Notes: a model not told the origin generated them from the sequence alone. A DNA stretch of 64,000 bases from Enterobacter hormaechei ATCC 49162 (GCF_001875655.1 NZ_MKEQ01000001.1:3162001-3226000), one strand, 5' to 3'. Shown: positions 35,001-42,488, counted from the first letter of the stretch. Program-made: numbers and translations.

Positions 35001-35495
35001 CTGGAGATAGGTGTTGCCTTCATCCAGCGACATTTCGCTGGCAGCCAGCTGCTGCTCTTTACTGATATGCGTCTGATATTTGTCGCAGGTCAGGTGGAAG
35101 GCAAAACGGACTGCTGGAGTACGGTTTTCAAGCGTAACACTCTCGTCGATAGTTTCGACTTTAACGGTCGTTTCCGGAGCGGAAGTGTTGTCCACAGGGC
35201 TAGTCGACTCAGCAACAGCCTTTGGCAGCCAGGTGCGTCCATCGTCCTGGAGTGCGTAGCGCTCGCACCAGGTGTAATCCACAGTGCCTTCTTCCGGAAG
35301 GTCGTTATATACGGGGAAATCGGTGCGGATCGGTTTGGCGTAGTCTTTACCGCGGCCAGTTTCTTCAATGCCTGCTTCTTCCAGTGCAACATCGAGTTGG
35401 AGATTGGCGCGGGCTGCACTTTTCGCAGTGAACCAAATAACCGCATCTTTCTTGCCAGATTTCTGACTGGCTTTGAGCAGATGGAAAAATTCCAT
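32076..35495 (-). CDS. recE: Exodeoxyribonuclease VIII RecE
   Basis: Double-strand DNA 5'-3' exonuclease of Rac-type phages, partner of RecT. The 1139-residue protein is longer than E. coli RecE (866 residues). Only the C-terminal ~280 residues form the nuclease: YFEPGRYEGLPNEVYHAANGISSTQVKDA, SAVLDMGNLVHALALQPE, LEVRVRPDLEIDLDGVRIGADLKTI (metal-binding Asp/Glu/Lys of the PD-(D/E)xK fold) and YHLSAAMYCETA. The N-terminal ~750 residues are modular and acidic. An insertion inside the nuclease region carries three EYNA(T/S)LP repeats. Start ATG follows a GAGG ribosome site. Confidence 0.9.
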   Translation of the reverse strand: MEFFHLLKASQKSGKKDAVIWFTAKSAARANLQLDVALEEAGIEETGRGKDYAKPIRTDFPVYNDLPEEGTVDYTWCERYALQDDGRTWLPKAVAESTSPVDNTSAPETTVKVETIDESVTLENRTPAVRFAFHLTCDKYQTHISKEQQLAASEMSLDEGNTYLQNLLLAKNDTPEVAELSLSAEWKLVQAIKQVFAPDEEHEVKLLAAFMADWLRVDAGDRNEVVREWKNGKLTLLKSERTSDAGVETDQHIAIDDGIQIGEHDDENTRYPVCRMPFRKQLLSQFTTDEMRHHVTREEYEAISTLEMDTDNSYVQNLLLAAENCEEVKGYDTKDLWRYTDAIRKVFSQEKRHELALVLRFTKIWTETDYIDRGILAREWAAGNRISSVQRTDSGTNADGGHVTDRGEGAHHTLDSLDLEIACALLPMDFNPHEIPGSVLRRAKEIVAKKEEPWKSWSSILRNQPGVLAVNRTAIFNLVRIAPENIHKTPAAHLEFVNRTMTTNFNSTTELMPLPSAAPGISRENVGKQLAAERGEFVEGISDPTDPKWEMTQRVATTTHEENLQRIREEGARRRAEEAKGQPKITSMGNGIFSIDALLNQNASNEAEKTENAAETTSDVQMETTQPEKVENTDPVQPGEGADAVDTQAVTVAPVEILAAAAPSLANQEQAGDHQKTDSAIKEEPEPAQSEPESAQHEPEVHQEEPSVEYPAYFEPGRYEGLPNEVYHAANGISSTQVKDARVSLMYFNARHVEKTIVKERSAVLDMGNLVHALALQPEQLDAEFSIEPVIPEGAFTTTPTLRAFIDEYNASLPALLSADDIKVLLEEYNATLPAQVPLGASLEETAQNYMTLPANFQRIDADQKQTATAMKACIKEYNATLPTPVKTSGSRDALLEQLAIINPDMVAQEAQKPQPLKVSGTKADLIQAVKTVKPDAVFADELLDAWRDNPEGKVLVTRQQLGTALNIQKALLAHPTAGMLLTHPSRAVEVSYFGFDEETGLEVRVRPDLEIDLDGVRIGADLKTISMWNVKQESLRARLHREIIERDYHLSAAMYCETAALDQFFWIFVNKDENYHWIAIIEASADLLELGMLEYRKAMRAIATGFDTGEWPAPIIDDYIDELNDFDLRRLEALRTQA

Positions 35496-35634
35496 GTCAG
35501 ATCCTCATTTTTGGATGTAAGATCCCCGGGCCAGAAATAGCGCCCATTGGGGGTGTTTTTGGTTTGGTATAAATTCCGGTGTAACTTTGGTCGGTGTCAC
35601 CGGACGTATAGGCCCGCTTCGGCGGGTTTTTACG

Positions 35635-35796
35635 TTATGCTTCGTGAGCCATCTGGTCGAACGAAGCGCAACGCACAGAACAGTAATCACGTTGTTCGCG
35701 TTTCAACTGCGAGCCGTGGATGAAGAGCAGTTTGTTTTTAACTTCCTTCCCTTGCTCGATCGGCTTGCGGCAGTACGCGCATTTCTTTTCCTGCAT
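35635..35796 (-). CDS. Small cysteine-pair (zinc-binding) protein, YdaE-like position
   Basis: A 53-residue frame not in the usual size range of gene finders: MQEKKCAYCRKPIEQGKEVK then NKLLFIHGSQLKREQRDYCS and VRCASFDQMAHEA. Two Cys pairs (CAYC and CSVRC) suggest a single treble-clef zinc site. A good ribosome site (ggagggcgtt) precedes the ATG. It lies upstream of recE on the same strand, the place of small zinc proteins such as YdaE in Rac. Function unknown. Confidence 0.65.
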   Translation of the reverse strand: MQEKKCAYCRKPIEQGKEVKNKLLFIHGSQLKREQRDYCSVRCASFDQMAHEA

Positions 35797-35807
35797 AACG
35801 CCCTCCG

Positions 35808-36014
35808 TTAATGGCTAAGGCCATTTCCAACGCCGTTTAAATAGACCTCAACCAGCAAATCTTTGGTGTAGGTGCGTTCGACGCCACGGTGAAGATACAG
35901 ACGGCCTCGTGCATTAGCAGACGCGGTCCAGGTTGAATCTTTGTGTTTGACGAGCATGCCTGGCATAACTGCGCCGCGGTTGACCGTCTGGGTGCCATAG
36001 TGCTGATGAACCAT
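35808..36014 (-). CDS. Small conserved phage protein of unknown function
   Basis: A 68-residue protein starting MVHQHYGTQTVNRGAVMPGM and continuing LVKHKDSTWTASANARGRLY..ERTYTKDLL. I chose the ATG at 36014 because the upstream 15 residues look non-coding and a gagggaa ribosome site precedes this ATG. It resembles small early-operon proteins of Rac-like prophages, but I do not recognise a function. It is the first gene of the leftward operon after the repressor. Confidence 0.55.
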   Translation of the reverse strand: MVHQHYGTQTVNRGAVMPGMLVKHKDSTWTASANARGRLYLHRGVERTYTKDLLVEVYLNGVGNGLSH

Positions 36015-36210
36015 GATGATTCCCTCTTGTTTGCCCTTGTCGCCAGGCTGGCGGAACATTTCTTAACCTGACAACGGTGCGCTTGTTGTCGATGAATTCA
36101 ATGATGCAACATTAAGTTTCGCTTGTAAAGTGATGTGAAAGTATAAATTTCGTATCGAGGCAAAAAAAAGGCACCGTTCAGGTGCCATTCGATTTATCGT
36201 GATGAAAGAT

Positions 36211-36612
36211 TTATTTGTGGTTGTTGTTTATCAGGTCGTAGACGTCGTTCTTGAGCAGCTCTAAATCATTCAAGACGCCTTTCGTATGAAGGATAAGACG
36301 TAGCTTCTCAGCTTCGGGAAGCTGATTGAAGAGAGAAAGCATCACTAATTCAGTTTCGTCCAGCTCCCTCTGAGAGCGTTCGGAGGAGTCAATTTCTTCT
36401 ATGGGGAGAAAGAACCAGTGCTCGGGTTTACCCGTGGCAGCGGCTAACCGTTTTAGTCTTTCACCACTCGCAACGTTTTTCCCTTTGGCCCAATTTTGCA
36501 CAGCCGTGTGAGAGAGCATGACTTTCTTGGCAAGATCGGATTTGTTCCAGCCGTTTTCTGTCATGACCTGTTGAATTCGCTTGGCAAACACTGGGTAGTT
36601 AATCTCATTCAT
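36211..36612 (-). CDS. XRE-family repressor without a protease domain (RacR-like)
   Basis: A 133-residue protein with an N-terminal HTH of the lambda-repressor type (MNEINYPVFAKRIQQVMTEN, then GWNKSDLAKKVMLSHTAVQNWAKGKNV, residues about 20-46) and a short C-terminal dimerisation-like region. There is no S24 peptidase domain, so RecA-stimulated self-cleavage is not expected. It is transcribed divergently from the cro-like gene at 36724, the classical immunity layout. Size and architecture resemble RacR of the Rac prophage. ATG at 36612 or 36618 could be used. Confidence 0.82.
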   Translation of the reverse strand: MNEINYPVFAKRIQQVMTENGWNKSDLAKKVMLSHTAVQNWAKGKNVASGERLKRLAAATGKPEHWFFLPIEEIDSSERSQRELDETELVMLSLFNQLPEAEKLRLILHTKGVLNDLELLKNDVYDLINNNHK

Positions 36613-36723
36613 ACGCACATTTTACAACCTAAGGTTTCGCTCAGCACTAAAACAATATCTTTCGTTTGTTGAAACATAAACTTTCGTCATGTATGCTTCG
36701 ATCCATCTACAAAAGGAGAGCAC
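36613..36723. promoter_or_regulatory. Immunity intergenic region with repeated TTTCG motifs (candidate operators)
   Basis: The 110-bp gap between repressor and cro-like gene holds AAGGTTTCGC (36631-36640), ATCTTTCGTTT (36657-36667) and AAACTTTCGTC (36678-36688). Similar copies, TTAAGTTTCGC (36112-36122) and AAATTTCGTA (around 36146-36155), lie on the other side of the repressor gene. Divergent promoters and operators must lie here; which bases form them is inferred. Confidence 0.5.
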
Positions 36724-36954
36724 ATGAACAAAGAAACTCAGCAAAAAATTAGTAACGCAGCTTCCCGGGCCTCTATTGGTAAGCATTTTGGTATCAGCGG
36801 TCAGGCTGTCGGGAAGTGGATTTATAAAAATGGAATTCCACAGAAACGCATCATCCCGTTATGCCAGCTCCTGGGCTGGGTGGTTACCCCTCATGAAATT
36901 GATCCCGAAGCATATCCAAATCCCACAGACGGGCTGCCAAAACAGGAGTCCTGA
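36724..36954 (+). CDS. Cro/YdaS-like DNA-binding protein
   Basis: A 76-residue protein (MNKETQQKISNAASRASIGK) with a helix-turn-helix of the YdaS/Cro type: SIGKHFGISGQAVGKWIYKNGIPQKR, then IIPLCQLLGWVVTPHEIDP. The ribosome site aaaggagag precedes the ATG. It is the first gene of the rightward early operon, opposite the repressor, and should act as Cro. Members of this family are also discussed as antitoxin-like partners of YdaT. Confidence 0.85.
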   Translation: MNKETQQKISNAASRASIGKHFGISGQAVGKWIYKNGIPQKRIIPLCQLLGWVVTPHEIDPEAYPNPTDGLPKQES

Positions 36955-36956
36955 AC

Positions 36957-37499
36957 ATGCACGCCATTTCATATCAACAAAATACCGGATTAACTCCGGT
37001 TGCGATGATAAATCGCAATCAGCCAGGCGCGGCAGATAAGCACGAACAGATCCGCGATGCCGTTCGTGCCTGGGCCGCGTCACTGGATAACCAGGATGTC
37101 GTTGCCGGGATCATCGTTGAGGAGTGGGAACGACAGGGCGGCGCCGGGCTGGAATTTCCCGAAGACCTGAGCCGTAAGCGTCAGAAACTCTTCCGCTGGC
37201 TCGATGGTGATACGGAGTATGCGCGCAAAAACATCAGCCAGCTGTCGCCCGCGATCATCGCCGTTCTACCGCTTGAGTTCCGTGGCCGCCTGGTACCTCA
37301 GGACTGCTTTATGACGCGTTATGCAGCGATGGAGAAGGAGATCGGGGAAGCGAAACGCGCGGTGATTCTGAGGGCGCCGCAGCACCAGCTGGTGAAAGAG
37401 GTGAGGGAGGGCATTGAACACCTGCTGGCGCTTCTGCCTGGCGAGGCTGTTGTTCAGGTTCTGAGTGGTCTCGCAGTCATGGGCCCGGGCGTCATGTGA
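36957..37499 (+). CDS. YdaT-like protein (toxin/CII-type regulator)
   Basis: A 180-residue protein (MHAISYQQNTGLTPVAMINR). The segment HEQIRDAVRAWAASLDNQDVVAGIIVEEW and KRQKLFRWLDGDTEYARKNISQLSPAIIAVLPLEFRGRL match the YdaT family as I know it, whose Rac member is toxic when expressed alone and affects cell shape. It directly follows the YdaS/Cro-like gene by 2 bp, the ydaS-ydaT arrangement. A role analogous to phage CII is also possible. Confidence 0.72.
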   Translation: MHAISYQQNTGLTPVAMINRNQPGAADKHEQIRDAVRAWAASLDNQDVVAGIIVEEWERQGGAGLEFPEDLSRKRQKLFRWLDGDTEYARKNISQLSPAIIAVLPLEFRGRLVPQDCFMTRYAAMEKEIGEAKRAVILRAPQHQLVKEVREGIEHLLALLPGEAVVQVLSGLAVMGPGVM

Positions 37500-37507
37500 G
37501 GTGTGCA

Positions 37508-37763
37508 GTGAATCATGTCGAATTTATTGAAAAGCACGTTCGCGAAGAACTTATCCGGCAGGGCTTCACCGCAGCTGTCGCGCAGGGGGGGGGCATTCCA
37601 GGCCGTCGATATGTACAAGCGAATGTCTCAGGCAAGTCGTAAGGGGAGGATTTTCGATGATGTTTTGCGTCACGCGAAGTTATGGGCTGAAAAACAGACT
37701 GTGCCGGCAGACCGGTTTGAGTCGAAGCGCATCAAGCGCGGTAAGCAGCAGGGGCTGTTCTGA
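37508..37763 (+). pseudogene. Small phage gene with a frameshift in a G9 run
   Basis: GTG at 37508 opens VNHVEFIEKHVREELIRQGF then TAAVAQG; after a run of nine G bases (37585-37593) the natural continuation AFQAVDMYKRMSQASRKGRI then FDDVLRHAKLWAEKQ is found one frame away and runs to the stop at 37763. Joining the two halves makes one coherent protein of about 84 residues; eight G bases would be in frame. The intact open frame from 37515 uses a different, implausible N-terminus. Either a real frameshift, a slippery variable tract, or a sequencing error. Function unknown. Confidence 0.72.
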
Positions 37764-37835
37764 AAGAGGTGAAGGCCGGGCCGCGCCAACGGAACCGACC
37801 TTCGATGTAATTCAAGGCGAAATTACGAGGGGATT

Positions 37836-38030
37836 ATGACAGAAAAAACAGCTAGTAAAAAAGAAATACGAGATTTTTACATGTGCTCATTCTGCGGAGT
37901 TAAAAGCACCGAGTTCAATGGCTCACTTATTGCTGGGCCTGGTGGATGCATCTGTCAGGACTGCGTTTTTTTGTGCGTCGAGGTGATCTTTAAGCACTCA
38001 GCAAAAACTGACGAACCGACAGCACTTTAA
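37836..38030 (+). CDS. Small ClpX-type C4 zinc-finger protein
   Basis: A 64-residue protein with the zinc-binding domain otherwise found at the N-terminus of ClpX: YMCSFCGVKSTEF..LIAGPGGCICQDCVFLC. Four cysteines in two CxxC pairs are intact. The rest of ClpX (AAA+ domain) is missing by design, not truncation, since the gene has its own GAGGGG ribosome site and a short tail. It might interact with ClpX adaptors or substrates; that is inference. Confidence 0.75.
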   Translation: MTEKTASKKEIRDFYMCSFCGVKSTEFNGSLIAGPGGCICQDCVFLCVEVIFKHSAKTDEPTAL

Positions 38031-38046
38031 GCATTCAGAGGTTTTT

Positions 38047-38943
38047 ATGCGTGATTACGGCAAGGTGCATACATCTTTTTGGATAAGCGATGGAATGCGG
38101 CGAGTTTCTGATGATGCTCGTCTGCTTGCGCTGTACCTGCTCACGGGACAACACACGAACATGATTGGGTGTTTCCGTCTGCCTGATGGATACGTTTCAG
38201 AAGACCTTAACTGGAGTTCCGAAAGGGTTTCGAAAGGGTTTGATGAACTATCCAAGAACGGTTTCGCAACGCGTGATATTACCACGAAATGGGTTCTGAT
38301 CAGGAACTTCATGAGCTGGAACCCTGTTGAGAATCCCAATCAGGGTATAGCGGCCATGCGCTTATTTTCACAGGTGCCGGATAAGTCGTCCGTCAAGCCA
38401 GAGCTGGCGCGGATTATGAATGATGCGATAGCTCATTTCGGAGGCGCAAAACTAAAGGGTTCTGAAAGGGTTTTGGAACCGTTCCTTAACCAGGAACAGG
38501 AACAGGAACAGGAACAGGAACAGGAACAGGAAGAAGAAAACATTTTGGGGCATGGCTCCGCCACACCCCCAGGTAGTGATGACTCCTCCGATGGTGTGAC
38601 CTCTCAGAAAAAAAATCCCTACCCTGACGACTTCGAACAGGCATGGGCGATTTATCCAAAGCGTTCAGGCGGCAACAGCAAGGCTGACGCCTGCAAAGCC
38701 TGGAAGGCCAGGGTTAAAACAGGTGCCACAGTTCAGGAGTTGCTTGACGGCACCCGGCGTTACGCTGAGTTCGTGAGGGCTACAGGGAAGCTGAATACGG
38801 AGTACGTGAAGCAGGCGGCAACGTTTTATGGCCCTTCGAAACACTATGAGGAAGCCTGGGAAGTGACGGCGCCATCAGGTATGCGCGATCTGAATGCCAT
38901 TTCTCGTCCAGATAAATCCATCCCACCAGGGGTCAGGGGGTAG
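38047..38943 (+). CDS. Replication initiation protein, YdaU-like
   Basis: A 298-residue protein in the position of phage O/YdaU, directly before the DnaC-like helicase loader (3-bp gap). The N-terminal ~110 residues form a winged-helix-like DNA-binding region (GKVHTSFWISDGMRRVSDDARLLALYLLTG..GCFRLPDGYVSEDLNWSSERVSKGFDELSKNGF). A hinge of repeated Gln-Glu (residues about 148-163) follows, encoded by CAGGAA repeats. The C-terminal part (YPDDFEQAWAIYPKRSGGNSKADACKAWKARV) is widespread in phage replication proteins. The origin may lie inside the gene. Confidence 0.8.
   Translation: MRDYGKVHTSFWISDGMRRVSDDARLLALYLLTGQHTNMIGCFRLPDGYVSEDLNWSSERVSKGFDELSKNGFATRDITTKWVLIRNFMSWNPVENPNQGIAAMRLFSQVPDKSSVKPELARIMNDAIAHFGGAKLKGSERVLEPFLNQEQEQEQEQEQEQEEENILGHGSATPPGSDDSSDGVTSQKKNPYPDDFEQAWAIYPKRSGGNSKADACKAWKARVKTGATVQELLDGTRRYAEFVRATGKLNTEYVKQAATFYGPSKHYEEAWEVTAPSGMRDLNAISRPDKSIPPGVRG
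38488..38532 (+). repeat. Tandem CAGGAA hexamer repeat in the replication gene
   Basis: About seven consecutive CAGGAA units (starting near 38491) encode alternating Gln-Glu. Unit length divisible by three means that copy-number change alters hinge length without breaking the frame. Confidence 0.85.
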
Positions 38944-38945
38944 CG

Positions 38946-39698
38946 ATGAAAAATATGATTGGTACTGGAAGCGCACTTGAGCGCCTGAAGAAAATTATCC
39001 CGGCCAGCGTTCAGCCAAAATTCACCAGCGTTGAAGAGTGGCAGGCGTGGCAGGAAACCGAAGGTCGTAAGCGGTCCGGAGAAATCGACAAGATGAACCA
39101 GCGCGCCCGCTCAGAAAAGATTTTTGGTCGTGCCGGCATCCAGGCACTGCATCGCAGTTGCTCGTTCGCCAATTACGAGGTGAAAGGGCCGGAGCAGCGC
39201 CAGGCATACAGCATGGCAAAAAGCTACGCGCAGAACTTCGGCGGCGGCAGCTTCGCAAGCTTTGTATTCAGTGGAGCGCCAGGAACCGGTAAGAACCACC
39301 TTGCCGCGGCAATTGGCAATCACCTGCTGGGTGCAGGCCACTCGGTTCTGGTAGTGACCATCCCCGACCTGATGCTCCGTGTTCGCGAGTGCTACGACGA
39401 CGGGCAGTCCGAATCGTCCCTGCTAAACGACCTGTGTAACGTTGATCTCCTGGTGCTGGATGAGGTCGGTATTCAGCGCGGCTCCAGTGGCGAGAAGGTC
39501 ATCATCAATCAAGTTATTGACCGTCGACTTTCCTCGATGCGTCCGGTCGGCATCCTGACCAATCTGAACCACGGCGAACTGGTGAACACCCTGGGCGCTC
39601 GCGTTATGGATCGTCTTCAGATGGATGGCGGTATCTGGGTGAATTTCGACTGGGAAAGTTATCGAAAAAACGTGTCGCATCTGCGTCCTGTTAAATAA
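38946..39698 (+). CDS. DnaC-like helicase loader (YdaV-like)
   Basis: A 250-residue AAA+ ATPase related to DnaC, expected to load host DnaB at the phage origin. Walker A is GAPGTGKNHLAAAIGNHLL (residues about 115-133), Walker B is VDLLVLDEVGIQRGS, sensor-1 is GILTNLNH, and the arginine-finger region is LGARVMDRLQ. The N-terminal ~80 residues, with EEWQAWQETEGRKRS, would bind the helicase. It follows the YdaU-like protein as in Rac. Confidence 0.9.
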   Translation: MKNMIGTGSALERLKKIIPASVQPKFTSVEEWQAWQETEGRKRSGEIDKMNQRARSEKIFGRAGIQALHRSCSFANYEVKGPEQRQAYSMAKSYAQNFGGGSFASFVFSGAPGTGKNHLAAAIGNHLLGAGHSVLVVTIPDLMLRVRECYDDGQSESSLLNDLCNVDLLVLDEVGIQRGSSGEKVIINQVIDRRLSSMRPVGILTNLNHGELVNTLGARVMDRLQMDGGIWVNFDWESYRKNVSHLRPVK

Positions 39699-39714
39699 TT
39701 TCAGAGGAAAAACC

Positions 39715-40401
39715 ATGGAAACCGTAATTCAAGCACTGGAAAAAATGGGCCGGGCGACATACCGCGAAGTTGCTGCACGTCTTGATATCGACCCGGTCGA
39801 TGCGCTCACCATGTTACGTGAGCAGCGTGATCAGGGGTTATGCGATTTTGGAGACGGCGGCTGGTTCCTCGGTACCGTGAAAGGTCAGTCTCAGCAGTCA
39901 ACGCCAAAGGCACCTGTTCATCCGGCGCCGCGTCTGAAAGGTGAGGAGCCGGAACCCGTTGATCCTGATGTCGTCCGACAGCAGCTGCGTGAGCAAGGGG
40001 CAATGACGACAGTTTCGCTGGCTGCGGCCGTCAATCGCAATGCCCGCGGAATGGTCTCTGTTCTTCGCGCGCTGGAGCGCCAGGGCGTTGTGGTGAAGAA
40101 CGGGAAGGGCAAAGGCGTTACCTGGTCCCTTGCGGTTGTTACAGAACCCCTTAAGCAAGAACCGGTACCGGAGGCACCTGCCGCGCCGGAAGAAGCAAAA
40201 CCAGTCGAACAGATCGTGAGTGAAATCCCCTCGTTCACCGAAGGGTGCGACGCAGTCGAAGCGGTACCAGCGGTGCGGGACATTTCTCGCGAAATCCGCC
40301 GCACCAGAAACAAGCTGGAGCAACTGACCAAACTGCGTGACGCGGTTCGTGTTATTGGTCGCCACAGAAATCTCGTGCAGCAGCTGACAGGGAGGGAATA
40401 A
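39715..40401 (+). CDS. DUF1627-type winged-helix phage protein
   Basis: A 228-residue protein with two winged-helix-like segments, METVIQALEKMGRATYREVA (residues 1-45) and REQGAMTTVSLAAAVNRNARGMVSVLRALERQGVV (about 91-125), joined by a proline-rich linker, and a C-terminal coiled-coil-like end with IRRTRNKLEQLTKLRDAVRV. This resembles DUF1627 proteins of Rac-like and Shiga-toxin prophages. Function unknown. A cagagg ribosome site precedes the ATG; it is in the replication operon. Confidence 0.7.
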   Translation: METVIQALEKMGRATYREVAARLDIDPVDALTMLREQRDQGLCDFGDGGWFLGTVKGQSQQSTPKAPVHPAPRLKGEEPEPVDPDVVRQQLREQGAMTTVSLAAAVNRNARGMVSVLRALERQGVVVKNGKGKGVTWSLAVVTEPLKQEPVPEAPAAPEEAKPVEQIVSEIPSFTEGCDAVEAVPAVRDISREIRRTRNKLEQLTKLRDAVRVIGRHRNLVQQLTGRE

Positions 40402-40404
40402 CCG

Positions 40405-40665
40405 ATGGCCAGAAAGAAAACCGACAGAGAACGCGCCCTGATCATCAACCGAATTATCGAACTGGTGAAGGAGCAGGGGCGCATCACCACGAATGACGTC
40501 GTTGCGATGTTCGGCCTTCACCGGACCACAGCGGATAAATATCTCCGCGTAGCGGTGGAGCAGGGTGGTCTAGTTCGCCACGGGCGCTGCGGTATCTTCC
40601 GTGACCTGCGGGCAACAATCGACTTTGACCTGAAACGTTTTTCACACAACAAGGCGGCGGCATGA
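40405..40665 (+). CDS. DUF977-like helix-turn-helix protein
   Basis: An 86-residue basic protein, MARKKTDRERALIINRIIEL, with a clear HTH: GRITTNDVVAMFGLHRTTADKYLRVAVEQGGLVRHGRCGIFRD. It resembles DUF977 proteins such as YdaW-region products; likely a small DNA-binding protein of unknown target. It overlaps the next gene by 4 bp (ATGA) and follows the previous stop by 3 bp, so the genes are coupled. Confidence 0.75.
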   Translation: MARKKTDRERALIINRIIELVKEQGRITTNDVVAMFGLHRTTADKYLRVAVEQGGLVRHGRCGIFRDLRATIDFDLKRFSHNKAAA

Positions 40666-41081
40666 TTACCGAGAAAGACAACGTTTTTTATTGTGACTGC
40701 GGATTTTCTTTTGAGAGGGGGCGCAGCGGTGCGCATAGCTGTGAACTTGGTTTGCGTAAGAAACTTGCCGAGTCAGAAGCCAAGCTCGCTGCGCTGGCTG
40801 CGGAGAATGCGGGGCTGAAAAAAGTCCCGGCAACTGACAGCGAAACAATGCTGTTGGCTTTGGACGCATTCAACACGCGCGGCTCCATGAGGCCTGATGT
40901 GGGCTTACAGCAGGCGATAAATGTCGTAATGCAACGTAGAGAAACCCCGGCCACCGATACTTTCCTAGCTGAAGTTCGGGCGCAAGCAGTGGAGATGTTC
41001 GCCAAAGAGATGCATGCAGATATCAGCGGTGATGATGCCCGCGAGTTCGCCGCCCAACTTCGCAAAGGAGCAGCATCATGA
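40662..41081 (+). CDS. Ead/Ea22-like accessory protein
   Basis: A 139-residue protein. The N-terminus has CDCGFSFERGRSGAHSCELG (possible metal site), followed by a short coiled coil (KKLAESEAKLAALAAENAGLKKV) and then LLALDAFNTRGSMRPDVGLQQAINVVMQ..PATDTFLAEVRAQAVEMFA, the pattern shared by many Ead/Ea22 family members of lambdoid phages. Function is unknown. Its last codons overlap the start of a decayed paralogue. Confidence 0.72.
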   Translation: MITEKDNVFYCDCGFSFERGRSGAHSCELGLRKKLAESEAKLAALAAENAGLKKVPATDSETMLLALDAFNTRGSMRPDVGLQQAINVVMQRRETPATDTFLAEVRAQAVEMFAKEMHADISGDDAREFAAQLRKGAAS

Positions 41082-41526
41082 GCAATACCCTAAAAGAATA
41101 GCTCCTGAAGACCATTTCGGAGCTTGAAGAAGAGCGCGATGCAACGCCTGGCATCGTAAACGAAGATGCGGGCGCTTGCTGTGATGAAGTTAGCGCTGGA
41201 ATCGCTCGAAGCGGGGACTGCCATTCTTTGCTGGCGTCGTGTGACCGTTGAGCCATACGGCCCTTAACCTTGGCATAACGGTAATTTTATCGGCTTCTCA
41301 AAACCCGTTGAGGGCATTGAGGACGAGTATTTACTCCGCCCCGCCAGCGCAGGTATCTGTTCCTGGTGAGCTGACACGCGAAGAGTACAAGTGTAGGTTC
41401 ATGGAAGAGGACAACTTTGATGTCACTTTTCGTTGCGGCTGGAATGCCTGCCGCGCCGCCAATCTTCAGGGTAGCCAACCTGTAAGTAATAGTGATGAGT
41501 TGCCGCCGCAACAGCAGGTTGAATGA
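41078..41526 (+). pseudogene. Decayed Ead/Ea22-type gene
   Basis: ATGAGCAATACCCTAAAAGAATAG gives MSNTLKE and an immediate stop, yet the following codons continue LLKTISELEEERDATPGIVN, the usual Ead coiled-coil region. Further on, in another frame, LTREEYKCRFMEEDNFDVTF then RCGWNACRAANLQ is the conserved Ea22 C-terminus (ends at 41526). Between them the frame is lost at least twice. An open frame of 92 codons (41248-41526) spans the junction but is a remnant, not a complete gene. Confidence 0.65.
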
Positions 41527-41658
41527 TGGCTAAATCCCCAGCAGAGCACAGAAGTAATTCTCTATGGCCGGAGCGTAAAGGGTTTTATCCAGAAATGGCG
41601 GAATCAGTATTTTTCTGATATGGATTATGAGCTATTGTTTTAACAATAGCCCCCTCCT

Positions 41659-42039
41659 TTAACGTTTTTGTGAGTTAGCAGCACCTCTAACGGCACACAT
41701 AAAATCACCAATACCAGCGCCGACGCTGTTCCCTTCGGCAACATAATCACCTTTGAAAGCTAACTTCCCATCCATATAGAAGAGTTTTATCTCTCCATAT
41801 CCACTATCGCAGTCGGCATCTTTAATACTAACTTTGTAATACTCTACTTTTTTATTTTTTGTTTGATACATGAACAAGGCAGATGAATCACCTTTAACAT
41901 TCCTGTATGTCCCTGCTTTTGCTGAAAAAACGCCATCATCAGCTGTGGTAACCTCAACCCAGTTACTTGTAGTTTCAGCAAAAGCGACACTCGCAACAAA
42001 CAGAGCAGAAAAGCCCAGCGATGCGGTTTTCTTATCCAT
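41659..42039 (-). CDS. Secreted small protein, paralogue of the gene at 46212
   Basis: A 126-residue protein with a Sec signal peptide (MDKKTASLGFSALFVASVAFA, cleavage likely after AFA). The mature part contains two Cys and the segment CDSGYGEIKLFYMDGKLAFK..DYVAEGNSVGAGIGDFMCA. The same pattern recurs in the product of 46212-46583 (CKNEFGEITMYEMSGKVAGK..DYVKGGSSAAAYIADLVC). It is transcribed against the surrounding genes, is flanked by AT-rich DNA, and looks like a moron expressed from the prophage. Function unknown; periplasmic location inferred. Confidence 0.7.
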   Translation of the reverse strand: MDKKTASLGFSALFVASVAFAETTSNWVEVTTADDGVFSAKAGTYRNVKGDSSALFMYQTKNKKVEYYKVSIKDADCDSGYGEIKLFYMDGKLAFKGDYVAEGNSVGAGIGDFMCAVRGAANSQKR

Positions 42040-42488
42040 AATTAATATTCCATTTTTAATGTTTTGTTTGATTCTATCTTCGTCTCAAAAACCGTTCAAC
42101 AAAACACCGCTTACCAACTTAAATGGGCACGGAGAGCCATTCAACCCCGTAGCCTTAGCAACGCAACGTGCGCGAGAATGCTTCGCTCGTGATTCGCTGT
42201 AAGAGAAGTTTCATTAGTGACGCAAAGCAAACCCGCTTCGGCGGGTTTTTTCTTTCTCATTAATCCGTTGCGGCAATGCTGTGCCTCCGCCATTCGCTGA
42301 GGCGCTGGTGAGGGCGAATCTTCCTGATCTTTGTGTGCCAAGAGAGTTGGCGGCCTGATGACAAGCGATATCGTATTGTGGTTAATATTGCTATCCTATC
42401 TGAGGAAAATCCTAATTATTAGGCTTCAGCTTTTTCTCGACACTCTGCTGAGGAATAATCTTGTCAGAAATATATCAAAGGACTAATC
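42040..42488. other. Gene-poor stretch between two moron-like genes
   Basis: No convincing gene in 449 bp. It must contain promoters for the leftward secreted-protein gene and the rightward lipoprotein gene, and it holds one strong terminator (42230-42252). Confidence 0.6.
42230..42252 (+). terminator. Intrinsic terminator
   Basis: AACCCGC-TTC-GGCGGGTT hairpin followed by TTTTTC, in the gene-poor stretch. Confidence 0.8.

Noticed and set aside
35611..35633. CCCGC-TTC-GGCGGG plus T-run as a plus-strand terminator near recE
   Set aside because: It looks like a terminator but no plus-strand gene reads into it, so I did not list it as a working feature.
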